A stretch of DNA of 64,000 bases from JALYTY01 sp964546935 (GCA_964546935.1 CAZJLJ010000001.1:1-64000), one strand, 5' to 3'. Shown: positions 52,003 through 60,602, counted from the first letter of the stretch. Made by a program: numbers and translations. Notes: generated from the sequence alone by a model not told the origin.

Positions 52003-53033
52003 GTTATGTGGAACTGCTGCGCGTTCGCAACGTGCTGCGCGTTCTAGCGATCGTTCTGGGTGCGCTCATCGTCATCAGTCTTGTCTTGCGAATCTATTTC
52101 AATCGCTACGTGACCGACGACATGGCGTTTATCCAACACGTGCAGATGGCGCCGGGCGCCAAGGTGACGCACACGACCTTGCCGGACGGCACTCCGCGAA
52201 CGATTATCGACGATCCGCACGATCAAACGCACGTGACGATCGACAATCTAGGATACGGCGGACGCCACATCGTGATCACGGAACCGCGTAAGAAATCGCA
52301 CGAGGACAACGTTACGATCGGCAGCATCCAAGTCTTCGAGTCCGCGAACGGCAAAAATTCAACCACAGTCATCGACACGAACGGCGCAACGCCTTTCATG
52401 TTCTACATGGCAATTGTCGACGTCATGGCGTTCATCATCGCGACGGTTCTTGGCGCGACGTTCGCTCGAGAGAACGACGGACACTTGGAATTCGCTCTAA
52501 CGAAACCTGCGTCGCGCGAACGCTTTGCCTTTGGTGTCATGGGTGTTGATGTGGGCGGAATCATAGTGGGATCGGTAATGACGGTCGTCGCGCTGCTGAT
52601 CTGCCAATCGATGTTCGAGATTCCCCACTTTGATTTCACCGGCATAAATGCGCAAGCAATTGCCGTTGGTCTTATCGTGCCGCTGACGTGGTACGCCATG
52701 CTGAATGCGGCGACGGCGTCGCTCAGACGCGGTTATGGAGCAATTCTCGGCTTTGCTTGGCCGGTCGCCATTCTGGTAACGGTCTTCGGAATAATCTCTT
52801 GGGGCGATTCGCTGCTCGGAAAAGCGGTGCACGGTTTCTTCTGGCTGCTCTCGCGCATCGATCCCTTGACCTATCTAGCCTTCCCGGCGCAGACCGACGC
52901 CCACAACGGGACTGCAGTTACAACCGTGGGCGCGACGGCCGCGTCCTTCGGAATGCGAATTTCAATTGAATGCCTGCTTTTGATTATCTTCGTAGCGCTC
53001 GCGCTCTACCAGTGGCGGCGTGTGGAGGCATAA
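51999..53033 (+). CDS. ABC transporter permease
   Basis: The 344-residue membrane protein has an N-terminal helix (about 15-35), a large extracytoplasmic loop of about 100 residues (about 38-135), and five further helices in the second half. This resembles ABC-2-type exporters of the YtrC/YtrD kind. The large loop may bind the exported or sensed compound. Start overlaps the ATPase stop (ATGA). Substrate unknown; a cell-envelope antibiotic defence role would fit the GntR/YtrA context. Confidence 0.82.
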   Translation: MSYVELLRVRNVLRVLAIVLGALIVISLVLRIYFNRYVTDDMAFIQHVQMAPGAKVTHTTLPDGTPRTIIDDPHDQTHVTIDNLGYGGRHIVITEPRKKSHEDNVTIGSIQVFESANGKNSTTVIDTNGATPFMFYMAIVDVMAFIIATVLGATFARENDGHLEFALTKPASRERFAFGVMGVDVGGIIVGSVMTVVALLICQSMFEIPHFDFTGINAQAIAVGLIVPLTWYAMLNAATASLRRGYGAILGFAWPVAILVTVFGIISWGDSLLGKAVHGFFWLLSRIDPLTYLAFPAQTDAHNGTAVTTVGATAASFGMRISIECLLLIIFVALALYQWRRVEA

Positions 53034-53038
53034 CGCAA

Positions 53039-53185
53039 ATGGAAATCCTCGGAACGAACTTTTCGATTACTCTTGGCTCATGGCGTTTGCGCCTTTGCTT
53101 CGCCGTGGAAGACGTAGATGCGCCCGCGCCGCCGAAAGCGCAGCCGCCGCACCGCGTTCGTATCGTAGAAGAAGTTACACGATGA
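53039..53185 (+). CDS. 48-residue small protein at the end of the ABC operon
   Basis: This ORF starts at the ATG 53039, 5 nt after the permease stop, and encodes 48 residues: a mixed N-terminal part (MEILGTNFSITLGSWRLRLC) and a proline- and arginine-rich tail. It ends overlapping the convergent binding-protein gene by 11 nt. I do not recognise it. Tight operon position and lack of better alternatives make it plausible. Confidence 0.5.
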   Translation: MEILGTNFSITLGSWRLRLCFAVEDVDAPAPPKAQPPHRVRIVEEVTR

Positions 53186-54326
53186 AGCCGGTGGGGACGG
53201 CAGCCTTCACAAATGCGAAGCTGTCCGGTTTCACCGAATAAAGATAGATGTTCGGCACCGTTGCATCGCCGGTGAAAGTAAATGAGTACTGTCCCAAGAT
53301 CGTGTTGTACGTGCCGTTCTGCTGCAGGGTCGTCAATAAGGAAAAGCGTGTCGGCGTGGTTGACCGGTGAACTGCGGCAATGATTAGCTGAGCCGCGGCA
53401 TATCCGTAGGCGGAGAACGCCGTAATCGATCCGGCGTAGTGCTGGAAATCGTTGTAGAGTTGGAAAATCGAGGGCGCTTTGTCGAGCGGCGGAAACGGCG
53501 ACGCGACAACGGCGCCTTCTAACGTGGAGGCGTACTTGTCGATCGTCGTCTGCGTGTAGAAGCCGTCGCTCGCTCCAAAATCGCCTTTGTATCCGGCAGT
53601 GCGCAGCGTCTCGGCGAAAGGTCCGAGACGATCGACTTTCCCGCAAAGAAAAATGTAATCCGGCTTGCGTTTTACCAGCGATTCCGCGACGGCCCCGGCG
53701 TCGAATTTGGCCGGGACCACAACGGCATCGGCGTCGTGCTTGTCTGACTTCGCTTGATTGATAAAACCGTTTGCGACTTCGGCTCCATAATCGCCCTCTA
53801 TCGCGACCGCGACGACATTCATTGTTTTGTGACGCGGTAGCACGGTGCGTGCGAAAAGAACGCCTTCCGTGGAATCCTTTGTGGGCAAGCGGAACACGTT
53901 CCGATAGCCATGGGCGGTAATCGCGTCTGCGGTCACTGTCGGCACAACGAGCGCGAAGTTCGCATTTGCATATTGCGGAAGCGCTTGAAGCGTCACGTCG
54001 GCAGTTAGATTTCCGACCATCGCAACGATGCTTGGATCGGCCGCCGCGATCGAAACGTTGGCGGTCGCGATTGCCCCGGAGTTCTGATCGTCGAAAGTTC
54101 GTATGCCGAACGCGAGCGTCAGCGGCGCGTTGAAGCGATTCGTCTCGTCGATTGCTGCCGCGACGCCCTTTGCCACTTCACGGCCGTATTTTTCGAGAGG
54201 GCCCGACATCGGCACGCTTACACCGATCGTGGCTTGCCGCAGCTGCCCATTTGGCAGAAGCTGAGCCTGGGCGATCGCCGGCGCCAACGCCGCTGCTGAT
54301 CCCGCCAGAAACGCACGCCTGCGCAT
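53175..54326 (-). CDS. Periplasmic binding protein of the branched-chain amino acid type, Tat signal
   Basis: The 383-residue protein begins with a probable twin-arginine signal (MRRRAFLAGSAAALAPAIAQA). The rest has the type I periplasmic-binding fold: TIGVSVPMSGPLEKYGREVAKG near 33-54, FDDQNSGAIATANVS, MVGNLTADVTLQALPQYAN and AIEGDYGAEVANGF. Such proteins bind amino acids or aromatic compounds for ABC uptake, but no permease or ATPase genes are near. It is the last gene of ubiD-ubiA-pbp, overlapping the ubiA stop by one base. Its ligand might be aromatic. Confidence 0.85.
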   Translation of the reverse strand: MRRRAFLAGSAAALAPAIAQAQLLPNGQLRQATIGVSVPMSGPLEKYGREVAKGVAAAIDETNRFNAPLTLAFGIRTFDDQNSGAIATANVSIAAADPSIVAMVGNLTADVTLQALPQYANANFALVVPTVTADAITAHGYRNVFRLPTKDSTEGVLFARTVLPRHKTMNVVAVAIEGDYGAEVANGFINQAKSDKHDADAVVVPAKFDAGAVAESLVKRKPDYIFLCGKVDRLGPFAETLRTAGYKGDFGASDGFYTQTTIDKYASTLEGAVVASPFPPLDKAPSIFQLYNDFQHYAGSITAFSAYGYAAAQLIIAAVHRSTTPTRFSLLTTLQQNGTYNTILGQYSFTFTGDATVPNIYLYSVKPDSFAFVKAAVPTGFIV

Positions 54327-55195
54327 CAGTGAAGAACGAAGCCTGCGACGGTTGCCGCTAAGAAAACAATCGAGAACGTCATGTTACTGGTAAAGATACG
54401 TTCGTTCAACACGAAAAGGTTCTCGGAGAGTCCGAAAAGACGATCTTCGTAGACCGTGAGTGCAATGGCCGCCGCGACTCCGGCGTAATATGGCCACCCG
54501 GCGTTTGCGGCGGCGCCCGCGGCAGCAAGCAGCAACGCCATGACGCCATGGAGCACGATGGGAAGCCAGCGGCCCCACTTTTCTCCGAAACGAGCCGGCA
54601 GCGAGCGAATGCCCTCCGCGCGATCGACGCTTACGTCCATCAGTGCATAAATGATGTCGAACCCCGCGACCCAAACCGTGACGGCGCCGAAGAGCAAGAA
54701 TGCGCTCGTGCTGACCGTTCCCGTAATACCGATATATGCGCCGAGGGGCGCAAGCCCGTCCACAGCGCCCAGCACGAAGTGCACGAGCCACGTGAATCTT
54801 TTGCAGAGCGGATAGACAAGAACGCCAAGGGCCGCGATGGGCATGAGTTTCACGCAAAGCGGATTCAGCATCCACGCCGAGAGCAAAAGCAACGCGAATC
54901 CCAAAAAGATCGCCCACACCATTACGCTCGGCGAAAGTTCTCCGCTTGCCACTGCACGGCGCGCGGTACGCGGGTTCTTCGCATCGATCTCGCGGTCGAA
55001 GTAGCGGTTTGCCGCCATTGCAGCAGTGCGCGCCCCAAAAACGGCGAGCGTAATCCAAATCACTGCCCATAGTGACGGAATGCCGCGCGCTGCGAAAACG
55101 GCGCCGACATACGCAAAGGGCATCGCAAAGAGCGTATGCTCGATGCGAATCTCCTTTAGAAATACTCTAACGATGGAATAACCGGTTGTAAGCAC
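54326..55195 (-). CDS. ubiA: UbiA-family prenyltransferase
   Basis: This integral membrane enzyme attaches a polyprenyl chain to an aromatic acceptor in ubiquinone or menaquinone synthesis. The 289-residue product has the two metal-binding motifs, NRYFDREIDAKNPRT near 69-83 and a second DVSVDRAEGIRSLPARFG near 192-209, and about eight helices. The GTG at 55195 has AAGGA 5 nt upstream and gives normal length; it overlaps the ubiD 3' end by 29 nt. The adjacent UbiD suggests a decarboxylation partner, as for MqnP/MqnL in the futalosine menaquinone pathway. The exact quinone is undecided. Confidence 0.9.
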   Translation of the reverse strand: MLTTGYSIVRVFLKEIRIEHTLFAMPFAYVGAVFAARGIPSLWAVIWITLAVFGARTAAMAANRYFDREIDAKNPRTARRAVASGELSPSVMVWAIFLGFALLLLSAWMLNPLCVKLMPIAALGVLVYPLCKRFTWLVHFVLGAVDGLAPLGAYIGITGTVSTSAFLLFGAVTVWVAGFDIIYALMDVSVDRAEGIRSLPARFGEKWGRWLPIVLHGVMALLLAAAGAAANAGWPYYAGVAAAIALTVYEDRLFGLSENLFVLNERIFTSNMTFSIVFLAATVAGFVLH

Positions 55196-56681
55196 GAGGT
55201 CCTTGTCCCGACCAATCGTCGGCAACGAGCGATTTTGCGATTTTATCCAAACCATATTCGCGCCAGCGTTTGCTGACGAGCTCTTTGGTCTTCTGATCCA
55301 TTTCGATATCGGGCGGCCATTCGCGCTGGTACCCTTCGGCAGCGCTCTTACGGGTGGCATCGATTCCGACTTTCGTGCCGTAGGCTACGCTGTACGAGCC
55401 GTGATCCAAATCGTCGACGGGACCCGGCATCATGACGACGTCACGCTCCGGCGCAAGATTGTTCAGCACGAACCACGCCACGCTGCGCACGTCTTGAACA
55501 TCCACATCTTCATCTACGATTACGAGCACTCGCGTAAGCATCATCATGTGGCCCAGGCCCCACAATGCGTTCATCACTTTTTTCGCGTGTCCGGGATACT
55601 GTTTCTTGATCGAGACGATCGCAAGATTGTGGAATCCGCCTTCTACGGGTAGATTCATGTCCACAACTTCCGGAAGCACCATTTGGAGCAGCGGCAAGAA
55701 AAGCCGCTCTGTCGCTTTGCCGATCCATGCGTCCTCCATCGGCGGTTTGCCGACGACCGTCGCGGCGTAAATCGGATCGCGGCGATGCGTAATGCACGTA
55801 ACGTGGAAGGTGGGATACAGGTCGGCGAGGCTGTACACACCGGTATGGTCGCCAAACGGTCCTTCCGTACGCAGATCGGTGTTATCTACGTAACCCTCTA
55901 AAACGAATTCGGCGCTTGCGGGCACGCGTAAATCGACGGTTTTAGCTTGCACGAGTTCAACGGGTTTGCCGCGCAACAATCCGGCGAACGCAAATTCATC
56001 GAGCACGGGCGGAAGCGGCGCCGTCGCAGCATAGGTAATTGCGGGATCGCTTCCAATGGCGACTGCCACGGGAGTTTTGTCGCCCCAAGCTGCTGCGTGA
56101 GCGCGTCCTTGTTTGTGCCGTTGCCAGTGCATGCCGGTTTCATTCGCATTATAAACCTGCATGCGATACATGCCGACGTTCGGGCGGTTCGTGCGCGGGT
56201 CTTTCGTTATTACGAGCGGCAGAGTGATAAACGGACCGCCGTCCATGGGCCACGTCGTCAGCACCGGCAATTTCGTGAGATCCGGCTCTTTAATGACGAC
56301 TTCTTGGCACGGAGCATCACGCAAAACTTTGGGGATTGCATTTGTAAGTGGTGCGAACTGCTTCAGTGCGCTCAGTTTCGCCCCGAGCGATGATCCCGGT
56401 GGAGTGATATCAAGCATCTTACGCAACCGTGCCGCGATCTCGTCGAGGTGCTTTGCATCGAATGCCATCGCCATGCGCCGCTGCGATCCGAACTGGTTCG
56501 TAAGCACCGGGAAACGGCTGCCTTTCACTTTCGTAAAAAGCAACGCCGGACCGCCCGCTTTCACGACACGATCCGTGATCTCGGCGATCTCTAGGTACGG
56601 GTCTACCTGCGCGCTAATCGCGTGCAACTCTCCAGCCTTGCGCAACGCCGAAACGTACGCGCGCAATGAATCGAACGGCAT
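55167..56681 (-). CDS. ubiD: UbiD-family decarboxylase
   Basis: UbiD proteins are prenylated-flavin-dependent decarboxylases acting on aromatic acids. The 504-residue protein has the start RAYVSALRKAGELHAIS, PVLTNQFGSQRRMAMAF, the metal and cofactor loop NVGMYRMQVYNANETGMHWQRHKQGRAH, and EGPFGDHTGVYSLADLYPTFHVTCITHRRDPIYAATVVGKPPMED. Activity needs prenyl-FMN from a UbiX protein, not encoded in this window. It is the first gene of the ubiD-ubiA-binding-protein transcript. Its upstream region holds repeat elements (56708-56792). Confidence 0.92.
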   Translation of the reverse strand: MPFDSLRAYVSALRKAGELHAISAQVDPYLEIAEITDRVVKAGGPALLFTKVKGSRFPVLTNQFGSQRRMAMAFDAKHLDEIAARLRKMLDITPPGSSLGAKLSALKQFAPLTNAIPKVLRDAPCQEVVIKEPDLTKLPVLTTWPMDGGPFITLPLVITKDPRTNRPNVGMYRMQVYNANETGMHWQRHKQGRAHAAAWGDKTPVAVAIGSDPAITYAATAPLPPVLDEFAFAGLLRGKPVELVQAKTVDLRVPASAEFVLEGYVDNTDLRTEGPFGDHTGVYSLADLYPTFHVTCITHRRDPIYAATVVGKPPMEDAWIGKATERLFLPLLQMVLPEVVDMNLPVEGGFHNLAIVSIKKQYPGHAKKVMNALWGLGHMMMLTRVLVIVDEDVDVQDVRSVAWFVLNNLAPERDVVMMPGPVDDLDHGSYSVAYGTKVGIDATRKSAAEGYQREWPPDIEMDQKTKELVSKRWREYGLDKIAKSLVADDWSGQGPRAYNRLFHR

Positions 56682-56707
56682 TTTAGCTTCTTAGGGGTTC
56701 GCACACC

Positions 56708-56792
56708 CTTGTCATGCTGAGCTTGTCGAAGCACGGGCGCATCTCACGCAATGCTGATATACGCACCTCCTTCGTCAAGCTCAGGATGACAG
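56708..56792. repeat. Inverted pair of REP-like elements upstream of ubiD
   Basis: A 24-nt element (56708-56731) and an inverted relative (56770-56792) match in about 20 positions on opposite strands, enclosing 38 nt. Core sequence: GTCATGCTGAGCTTGTCGAA in the first copy. A third, more degenerate copy lies at 21303-21332. They resemble intergenic REP-like palindromes. Confidence 0.6.
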
Positions 56793-56794
56793 AA

Positions 56795-57004
56795 CCAGCG
56801 ACTTTAGTCAGCAAGAGCGCCTAGCCACGCGCAGAATCGCATAGCCATGNNNNNNNNNNNNNNNNNNNNNNNNNNNNNNNNNNNNNNNNNNNNNNNNNNN
56901 NNNNNNNNNNNNNNNNNNNNNNNNNNNNNNNNNNNNNNNNNNNNNNNNNCCAGCGACTTTAGTCAGCAAGAGCGCCTAGCCACGCGCAGAATCGCATAGC
57001 CATG
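56795..57004. other. Exact 55-bp duplication flanking a 100-N gap
   Basis: Bases 56795-56849 and 56950-57004 are identical over 55 bp, separated only by 100 N (56850-56949). That is the pattern left when two contigs sharing a 55-nt k-mer overlap are scaffolded with a fixed gap. The real genome probably has one copy, with no gap. The start codon of the next gene is at the end of this repeat. Confidence 0.85.
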
Positions 57005-57283
57005 CAATTCCTAGCCATCATGCGCCGCCGCGTGGAAGCGTTTCCCGAAGAAGAGTTCGCCAAGCTGCTCGATGCCGAAGCGCGGCGAGTTAGCGAACTC
57101 TATGCCGAGGGGTTCGTCCGTACGATTTGGAGCCGGAACGACGTTTTGGGCGCATGTCTTCTGCTGGAAGACGATACCCTGGAAGATTGCGAGGCGAAGT
57201 TGAAGACGCTTCCGCTTCACGAAGCCGGCATGTTGGACGCTCAGATCATCCCGCTACGCGGGTATCGAGGATTCTGTCCATAA
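57002..57283 (+). CDS. Small muconolactone-isomerase-like protein
   Basis: The 93-residue protein has the size and ferredoxin-like pattern of muconolactone delta-isomerase-type proteins: an N-terminal strand MQFLAIMRR, a helix EEEFAKLLDAEARRVSELYAEGFVRTIW, and a final LPLHEAGMLDAQIIPLRGYRGF. Catalysis is not proven; many members are of unknown function. Its ATG lies at the end of the duplicated 55 bp. The 3' end overlaps the convergent GNAT gene by 38 nt. Confidence 0.6.
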   Translation: MQFLAIMRRRVEAFPEEEFAKLLDAEARRVSELYAEGFVRTIWSRNDVLGACLLLEDDTLEDCEAKLKTLPLHEAGMLDAQIIPLRGYRGFCP

Positions 57284-57839
57284 GCCGTGCTTTTACGCTT
57301 GGCCACTCTTCGGCAATGACGCTGTAAAACGAAGTCGAGCGAATCTCGCCGCTCGCCGGATGAATGCGGAAATTGCGCAACGTGCCTTCGTAGACCGCCC
57401 CGATTCTTTCCATGGCCGCTCGCGAACGCACGTTGATGGCTTCACCTTTCAATTGCACGCGCACCGCATTCCACTCTTCGAATGCATACTGCATCAACAG
57501 AAATTTGCAATGCGTGTTCACGTGCGTTCGCCAAAAGCGCTGCGCGATAAACGTCCATCCGATTTCGAGCTTTCTATGCTCCGGTTGGATATCTAAATAG
57601 CGCGTCGATCCAATCGTTTCTTCGGTTGGAATGTCTACGATTGCAAATGGAATGTGATCCGAGGCAAGGGCTTCTCGCAACCACTGTTCTGCGGTGCCTT
57701 GCGCTCCGAACGGATTGTCTCCGAACGTAAGCTCCCAAAGCGCGGGATCGTTCCCGTTCTTGATAAGCCCGGGAAGATGTTTTTCATCCAGAGGTTCTAG
57801 GCGAACCCGTTCCGTTTGCAATACCAGCGTGCGATCCAT
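57246..57839 (-). CDS. GNAT acetyltransferase, RimJ/RimL-like
   Basis: The 197-residue protein (ATG at 57839) has the RimJ-type layout: LQTERVRLEPLDEKHLPGLIKNGNDPALWE near 6-36, GSTRYLDIQPEHRKLEIGWTFIAQRFWRTHVNTHCKFLLMQYAFE with the acetyl-CoA binding region, and RVQLKGEAINVRSRAAMERIGAVYEGTLRNFRI. Such enzymes acetylate protein N-termini or small molecules. In-frame sequence upstream to 57962 lies within the histidine kinase gene's 3' side and looks non-homologous, so I reject that start. Confidence 0.88.
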   Translation of the reverse strand: MDRTLVLQTERVRLEPLDEKHLPGLIKNGNDPALWELTFGDNPFGAQGTAEQWLREALASDHIPFAIVDIPTEETIGSTRYLDIQPEHRKLEIGWTFIAQRFWRTHVNTHCKFLLMQYAFEEWNAVRVQLKGEAINVRSRAAMERIGAVYEGTLRNFRIHPASGEIRSTSFYSVIAEEWPSVKARLMDRILDTRVAG

Positions 57840-57871
57840 GCCACCATTCGAACATATGGGGTCAATAGAGA

Positions 57872-58789
57872 CTAATGGAGAAGCGGGATGCGAGCGGTGA
57901 AAGACGCGCCTGCGGCGGTGTCGTCCAAGACCAGAAGTCCGTCGTGCGCGCTTGCAACCCACCGCGCAATCGCGAGCCCGAGTCCCGTGCCTGCACCGCT
58001 TTCTTTTCCGCGAACGAACCGTTCGAAGATGCGCTCGCGATCCGCCGGTGCGACGCCGCTGCCGTCGTCGGCCACGCGCAGAACGGCACGTCCGTCATCT
58101 GCGGTGCATTCAACCGTGATGTGGTTGCGGGCATGGCGCAGCGCATTTTCAAGCAGATTCCGAGCCAGCTCCCGCAGTCTGCGTCCATCGCCGTTAACGA
58201 TCGCGGATTGGACCGTCGCATCGATCGTTATTCCCGCCGCTTGTGCGCGCGGCTCGAATTCGCGTAAACATCCGTGAACGATCGCGGCCAAGTCGACCGG
58301 CTCGCATGCCAGTAATTTTGCGTTCGGCGAGCGCGCTAGCGTGAGAAGATCGCCGATCAACTGACTTGCGTCGATTGCGGTTGTGGAGATCAGCGAAAAC
58401 GCTTCACGGATTTTCGAATCCCCGGCCTGTCCTCCGTAGGCCTGTGCGACCGACGAAATCGTTGCAAGCGGAGATCGTAACTCGTGCGCCGCGTCAGCCA
58501 GGAACGTTCGTTCTCTTGCGCGCGCTTCCAATAGAGGCGCGAGCGATAAGCGTGCGAGCACCCAGGAGGTTATGCCAACCAGAATGAGCAGCGGCACATC
58601 GAAAAGACCGATTGTCGTCGCGACGCTGCGCATCGCGCGATGATATGCCAGCTGCCCTTCGGGAGTACCGAGCGCAGGCAGCAATAAGCTGTGGTATTGA
58701 CCGCCGACGAAATAATACGCCGCCGCCGACAACGCCACGAGGACGATCGCGAAAATGATCAGGTACACGGCCGTCATGCGCGCGATCAC
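57872..58789 (-). CDS. Sensor histidine kinase of an OmpR-type two-component system
   Basis: The 305-residue kinase has two transmembrane helices (about 6-27 and 64-86), a small extracytoplasmic loop of about 30 residues, the H-box DAAHELRSPLATISS near 111-125, and an ATP-binding domain with NLLENALRHA, DDGSGVAPADRERIFERF and GTGLGLAIARW. I choose the GTG at 58789, which overlaps the response regulator's TGA by 4 nt; an in-frame GTG at 58816 or ATG at 58777 are alternatives. Stimulus unknown; the cluster suggests copper or redox status. Confidence 0.9.
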   Translation of the reverse strand: MIARMTAVYLIIFAIVLVALSAAAYYFVGGQYHSLLLPALGTPEGQLAYHRAMRSVATTIGLFDVPLLILVGITSWVLARLSLAPLLEARARERTFLADAAHELRSPLATISSVAQAYGGQAGDSKIREAFSLISTTAIDASQLIGDLLTLARSPNAKLLACEPVDLAAIVHGCLREFEPRAQAAGITIDATVQSAIVNGDGRRLRELARNLLENALRHARNHITVECTADDGRAVLRVADDGSGVAPADRERIFERFVRGKESGAGTGLGLAIARWVASAHDGLLVLDDTAAGASFTARIPLLH

Positions 58790-59454
58790 GCCGAGAGCTT
58801 GTACCCCACGCCCCAAACCGTGGCGATTACTTTCTCACCGCCGGCTGCTCTCAATTTGCGCCGCAGCTGGCTTACGTAAACGTCGACGATATTGCTGGAA
58901 CCGTCGAACTCGTAATCCCAAACGTGCTCGAGAAGCTGTGCGCGCGTGAACGCGATGTCGATGTTACGGGCCAAAAATTCGAGCAGGCGGAACTCTGTTG
59001 TCGCAAGTTCGAGTGGTTTTCCGTTGTACGTAGCCGTGCGCGCTGCCAAGTCGATCGCGAGCGGGCCGCGCTCCAGGCGGGATTCGACCGGACGCGTGCC
59101 GCGGCGCAGAATCGATTTTACTCGGGCCAGGAGTTCTTGCTCTACGAAAGGCTTGATCAAGTAATCGTCGGCGCCGCTGTCCAGGCCCGAAACGCGATCT
59201 TCCACGGCATCCCGAGCGGTAAGCATCAGAATCGGTGTCTGAATCTGATTTTCCCGTGCAACCTTCGCAATTTCGAAGCCGCTACGTTTCGGCAGCCCGA
59301 TATCAACGATCGCGGCATCGTAGACGCCACGCAATAAATAGTCCAATCCCGTCTCTCCGTCGTGCGCAACATCTACGGCGTACTTTCGCGCCTCCAGCAT
59401 GCTGCGCACGGCGCCGGCAACCGGCAGACTGTCCTCGATGATTAGTATTCGCAT
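58786..59454 (-). CDS. OmpR/PhoB-family response regulator
   Basis: The receiver domain (about 1-115) has the acidic pocket ED near 7-8, the phosphoacceptor in AIVDIGLP near 51, TARDAVEDRV near 80 and KPF near 101. The winged-helix domain (about 125-220) has ELATTEFRLLEFLARN, and DVYVSQLRRKLRAAG. ATG 59454 has GAAAGG upstream; the alternative ATG at 59472 would overlap the upstream gene's stop in the ATGA manner. It is cotranscribed with the kinase and with the single-heme protein upstream, and so may autoregulate the whole cluster. Confidence 0.92.
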   Translation of the reverse strand: MRILIIEDSLPVAGAVRSMLEARKYAVDVAHDGETGLDYLLRGVYDAAIVDIGLPKRSGFEIAKVARENQIQTPILMLTARDAVEDRVSGLDSGADDYLIKPFVEQELLARVKSILRRGTRPVESRLERGPLAIDLAARTATYNGKPLELATTEFRLLEFLARNIDIAFTRAQLLEHVWDYEFDGSSNIVDVYVSQLRRKLRAAGGEKVIATVWGVGYKLSA

Positions 59455-59468
59455 TGGGTTGACCTTTC

Positions 59469-60602
59469 TCATAATTTCAACGGCGGTGGAAAAGCTACTG
59501 TAATGGCGCCGCCGAAATGACCGGCTCCGCCGATGGTCTGAACTTGTTGGACCAAGAACCGAACGGGTGGTGTTACTTGGAACGCCACGTAGTAAACGAC
59601 GTCGCGTAAAATGGCGGGAGTTGCCGCTGTATCGTAGCGGATTCCCAGATAAGAATGCGGTGTGGGGTAATACTTCACGCGGAAATAACCGCCGCTGCTC
59701 CCGATCGCGGTGCCGAATCCGTCGGAGTTCGCGTCACGCCCAAGCCACTGTTCGCCTTGCAAATCGAAACGACCGAACTCTCCGTGTGCGAAAAGGGCTC
59801 CGCGCTCGTAGAAATCATCGAAGCGCTTTCCACCCGTCAAGAGAATGTCGCGTTTGCCGGCGAGCCCTTCGAGGCCAAGCGTCACGTTTTTCACGACCGG
59901 CACATAGGCGAAGAGCCCGACCTCAGGTGTCGCTGCGGATGTTGTCTCCCCGGTTGGAATGGGAACGCCGCCGTACGCTGCGCCTTTGAACTCTCCCACG
60001 TCGGCGACCAAATGGACGTCCGCAACACCGATTTTGCGAACGGCTTCAACGCCCCAGCGCGGCGACGACAACGGCAAATCGTTCAATCCAACGTGCGTAC
60101 CATAATATCCATATTGCTGCAAATCATCGAGCCGCTGTCCCGGTGATTGCGGTAAAGGAAGTTCGAAAAGACCGAAGCGGTACAAAGACTGCGTGTGCTG
60201 GTTGTAAGTGGCAAGATAGCCTAAAAACAGAGCCGAGGGGCCGCCGGCAGCGCCCAAGTTGTAGTGAATGAATGCAGTAATCTTTCCGAAGTCTTCATTT
60301 CCGAGAACTATGCCGCCGCCTTGAAACCGGCGCTGTCCGGTCGGCGGATCTTTCTCGTATTCGTTCTGATAACGTATCGCGAGGATCGTGGTCCCGTGCT
60401 TGGTGATCGGAAGCCGGTAGCCTTGTGCGCGAAACGATCTTCCAAACGCGTTGAGCTCGGGAATAACGGTGTGACACGCGTCGCAACTTAGCCGGTAACG
60501 TTGAGCGAAAATCGGAATAGCGTTCGCCGGCCGCACGCAGAAAAGTTGCGCCAGTGCGAACGCCAGAGCGGTAAGCGCGCCGAAACGTAAACTATTGCGC
60601 AA
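59469..60602 (-). CDS. Single-heme c-type cytochrome fused to an outer-membrane beta-barrel-like protein
   Basis: The 377-residue protein starts with a signal peptide (about 1-28, ending ANA). Directly after comes RYRLSCDACHTVIPELNAFG with a c-type heme site C40-x-x-C43-H44. The rest (about 65-377) consists of short alternating strands with many aromatic ends (AIRYQNEYEK, YYGTHVGLNDL, GYFRVKYYPTPHSYLGIRYDT), indicating a beta-barrel. Related proteins with this heme motif and a barrel appear in several lineages, function mostly unknown. It overlaps the cupredoxin gene by 11 nt. An electron conduit or envelope redox sensor is plausible. Confidence 0.75.
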   Translation of the reverse strand: MRNSLRFGALTALAFALAQLFCVRPANAIPIFAQRYRLSCDACHTVIPELNAFGRSFRAQGYRLPITKHGTTILAIRYQNEYEKDPPTGQRRFQGGGIVLGNEDFGKITAFIHYNLGAAGGPSALFLGYLATYNQHTQSLYRFGLFELPLPQSPGQRLDDLQQYGYYGTHVGLNDLPLSSPRWGVEAVRKIGVADVHLVADVGEFKGAAYGGVPIPTGETTSAATPEVGLFAYVPVVKNVTLGLEGLAGKRDILLTGGKRFDDFYERGALFAHGEFGRFDLQGEQWLGRDANSDGFGTAIGSSGGYFRVKYYPTPHSYLGIRYDTAATPAILRDVVYYVAFQVTPPVRFLVQQVQTIGGAGHFGGAITVAFPPPLKL

